Source: Candidatus Hodarchaeota archaeon (lineage in GTDB: Archaea > Asgardarchaeota > Heimdallarchaeia > Hodarchaeales > YT1-039). Taken from it: a DNA stretch of 14,314 nucleotides. The stretch spans positions 1-14,314 of the forward strand of contig JAEOTF010000399.1 in assembly GCA_016840025.1 (NCBI GenBank), given 5' to 3'. The first letter of the stretch is position 1; every line of letters begins with the position of its first letter. The translations under genes were made by a program, and so were the position numbers. Under the pieces are notes generated by a model, which had not been told where the DNA came from, did not search any database, and saw nothing but the letters and a program-made list of their open reading frames with translations. Shown in pieces: positions 12,874 to 14,314 of the stretch.

Positions 12874-13740
12874 CTATTCACCTTGCCAAGAAATTATATA
12901 TTCGAACGAGTCCCTATGATTAATATCTGGTTCTGTAAAACTCCATTTACCGTTTATTTTTAATTCTTGAATTGTTAGATCGAAATGACAAATTGCAATG
13001 CCTAAATCTACCCTTTGAAGATCAGGAAACTTATCTTTTTTCTTCTTTTTTCGGTAAATAAAGAAGTGATATTCATTACTTTCTGACTCTTTAACTATAC
13101 GCCATGGTTGTCTATTAGCTGCAGAAGGACCAAGCCGAACCATTTCCAGTGCTTTAATATATTTTCCTGTAAACTTCTTGTTCAAGGGATGATTGAAATC
13201 TCCTTCAAAAAATAATGAGGTCCAAGATTTTCGATGTTTTGATCTAGCTCCCATTTTTGCAAGTTTCCCTATCAAATGGTGTTTTTTTGCAGGGTACCCT
13301 ACAGGAGAAATCGCAGGCACATTTAAGGGAGAAACATTAATCTTTGAGGCAAAATTACCTCTTTTAAAATAACCCCCTACCCAACAGGTTCCCAATCCTA
13401 GATCTGTAGCAAATAGAATTATTTTTTCCATTGTATATCCTAAATTTTCCAGATCATAGCGTGATGGTTGAATTGCTCCAACAATAAAATATTGGGCACC
13501 TTTAATAAAACCGTAGGTTCCCAGACGTTTTTTCTCCTTTATATCTAATTCATGCATTTCAATTAATTCGAATCGAGCCTTTCTTCCAATTGGACTTTGG
13601 TGTTTGGCATGTATAAACGCCAGTAGACTTTTTTTGAATGCAAATTCGAGCGGTTGAGGCAGATAAGTTCTGCATGACGTTCTTTTTGGAATAATCTCTA
13701 AGATTGATTTAGAAAATTCCATGAAGAAAGTAATCTTCAT
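12874..13740 (-). CDS. TM1586-type nitroreductase family protein
   Basis: 288 residues matching the putative-nitroreductase family named after TM1586, which is two pseudo-symmetric nitroreductase halves in one chain. Visible: RTSCRTYLPQPL (20-31) for FMN phosphate, LGTYGFIKGAQYFIVGAI (73-90), LGYTMEKIILFATDLGLGTCWVGGYF (as positions 100-125), PVGYP (146-150), LFFEGDF (176-182), ALEMVRLGPSAANRQPWRI (197-215) and VDLGIAICHF (244-253). These follow the family order closely. The substrate is unknown, and no member has a well-established physiological reaction. The start may be ATG 13740 or ATG 13722; neither has a clear Shine-Dalgarno. It begins 38 bases after the permease stop, so it is probably in one operon with it. 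It is only distantly related to the SagB-type enzyme next door. Confidence 0.83.
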   Translation of the reverse strand: MKITFFMEFSKSILEIIPKRTSCRTYLPQPLEFAFKKSLLAFIHAKHQSPIGRKARFELIEMHELDIKEKKRLGTYGFIKGAQYFIVGAIQPSRYDLENLGYTMEKIILFATDLGLGTCWVGGYFKRGNFASKINVSPLNVPAISPVGYPAKKHHLIGKLAKMGARSKHRKSWTSLFFEGDFNHPLNKKFTGKYIKALEMVRLGPSAANRQPWRIVKESESNEYHFFIYRKKKKKDKFPDLQRVDLGIAICHFDLTIQELKINGKWSFTEPDINHRDSFEYIISWQGE

Positions 13741-13778
13741 GTGAGTTTTAAGATACTTTTGATAACTTCATTTTTTTC

Positions 13779-14314
13779 TCATTCTAATCTACTGAACTTC
13801 CGTATTCCTAGAGGGAGCAAAATCAAAGCACAAGTCCAAAGAATTGGTATCACCAAGTATTCATTTTCTAAAACAGTCAGAGAGACCATGAATAGTATCA
13901 CAGCGAGACTTATGAGAAGCATTATATTCAAGCCATATGCTCCATCTTTATCTGTATACGCGGGTAGCAATAAAAAGATACTAAGCGAGAGTATTATATT
14001 TGCTGTTGCAACTAGTACTATAGCTCCACAGAATATGATAATATCTGTATTCAGAGTCCAAACTCCGAAGATATACGGTATAATTGCAAGTAAGACGGTA
14101 AGTGGGATAATCATTGTCAATCCTTGAATTATTTTGGCACAGATTAGTTTATAGATACCATTCGGTGCTTTTCTATAGATTAATAGGTTTTCTTTGCCTC
14201 GGAATGTCATTTCAGCGTTTATCATAGAAGCAAGGATTCCAGTAAAGACTAATGGATAAATAAGTACTATTTCTTGAATAGGAAATTCAGCTGTGGTCAT
14301 AATAAACATAATAA
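13779..14314 (-). CDS. ABC-2 type exporter permease, C-terminal part (cut by window edge)
   Basis: The frame is open to the last base, so the true start is outside and the Met at 14309 is probably internal. About 178 residues are visible. They contain an initial hydrophobic segment, then EMTFRGKENLLIYRKAPNGIYKLICAKI, in which the charged amphipathic stretch before the membrane helix (GKE, then KAP, then AK) is typical of ABC-2 type permeases, where it contacts the ATPase. Four or five membrane helices follow, and the chain ends in a basic tail (GIRKFSRLE). The ATPase subunit is not in the window and would be expected just upstream on the minus strand. The cargo is unknown. Its stop lies 38 bases before the nitroreductase start. 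Confidence 0.7.
   Translation of the reverse strand, partial: IMFIMTTAEFPIQEIVLIYPLVFTGILASMINAEMTFRGKENLLIYRKAPNGIYKLICAKIIQGLTMIIPLTVLLAIIPYIFGVWTLNTDIIIFCGAIVLVATANIILSLSIFLLLPAYTDKDGAYGLNIMLLISLAVILFMVSLTVLENEYLVIPILWTCALILLPLGIRKFSRLE

Noticed and set aside
13741..14127. Plus-strand frame of 128 residues opposite the permease.
   Set aside because: Antisense shadow; composition is random, while the minus strand shows membrane helices and the permease motif.
1..14314. CRISPR array, insertion sequence or integration site.
   Set aside because: No regularly spaced direct repeats, transposase, integrase or duplicated tRNA 3' end were seen.

Overview
The window is archaeal and AT-rich. It carries a TFB-type transcription factor, A-type ATP synthase subunits H and F, two tRNA genes with an encoded CCA end, a SepF-type division protein with a probable N-terminal amphipathic helix, a roadblock/LC7 protein, the 3' part of what looks like an archaeal RNase P RNA, and a mevalonate-pathway HMG-CoA reductase. 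Several genes have TATA-like boxes about 25 to 30 bases before the expected transcript start. A lineage with small-GTPase/roadblock systems and FtsZ/SepF division, such as an Asgard archaeon, is plausible, but the lineage is inferred and not shown by the sequence.

Layout. Bases 1-325: 3' part of the RNase P RNA with its likely terminator, facing a 65-residue CxxC protein (289-486, minus). Bases 608-1054: a 5'-truncated flavodoxin-fold reductase remnant, convergent with a divergent TFB (1100-2179, minus). Bases 2427-3975: a roadblock/LC7 gene (minus) diverging, across a gap with a promoter-positioned inverted repeat, from an ahaH-atpF pair that runs three bases later into tRNA-Leu(UAG). Bases 4029-4733: a small winged-helix-like protein and SepF, both minus. 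Bases 4961-5714: a four-helix membrane protein and tRNA-Arg(GCG). Bases 5830-8224: class II HMG-CoA reductase, convergent with an adenosine-deaminase-family enzyme.

Bases 8225-8623 are gene-free but rich in predicted RNA structure: two abutting hairpins, then a helix that would cover the ribosome binding site of the next gene. Bases 8624-10847 hold two tandem, recently duplicated exported M14 zinc carboxypeptidases. Bases 10896-14314 are a minus-strand run in the order ABC-2 permease (cut by the window edge), TM1586-type nitroreductase, SagB-type nitroreductase with an added C-terminal beta domain, and a calcineurin-like phosphoesterase.

How the parts fit. The left half is mostly core information-processing, energy and division genes. 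The right half is more accessory: secreted peptidases, then two unlike nitroreductase-fold flavoenzymes beside an exporter. That last arrangement resembles a small-molecule or peptide modification and export locus and is the best candidate here for an undescribed system, although no substrate or precursor peptide is visible.
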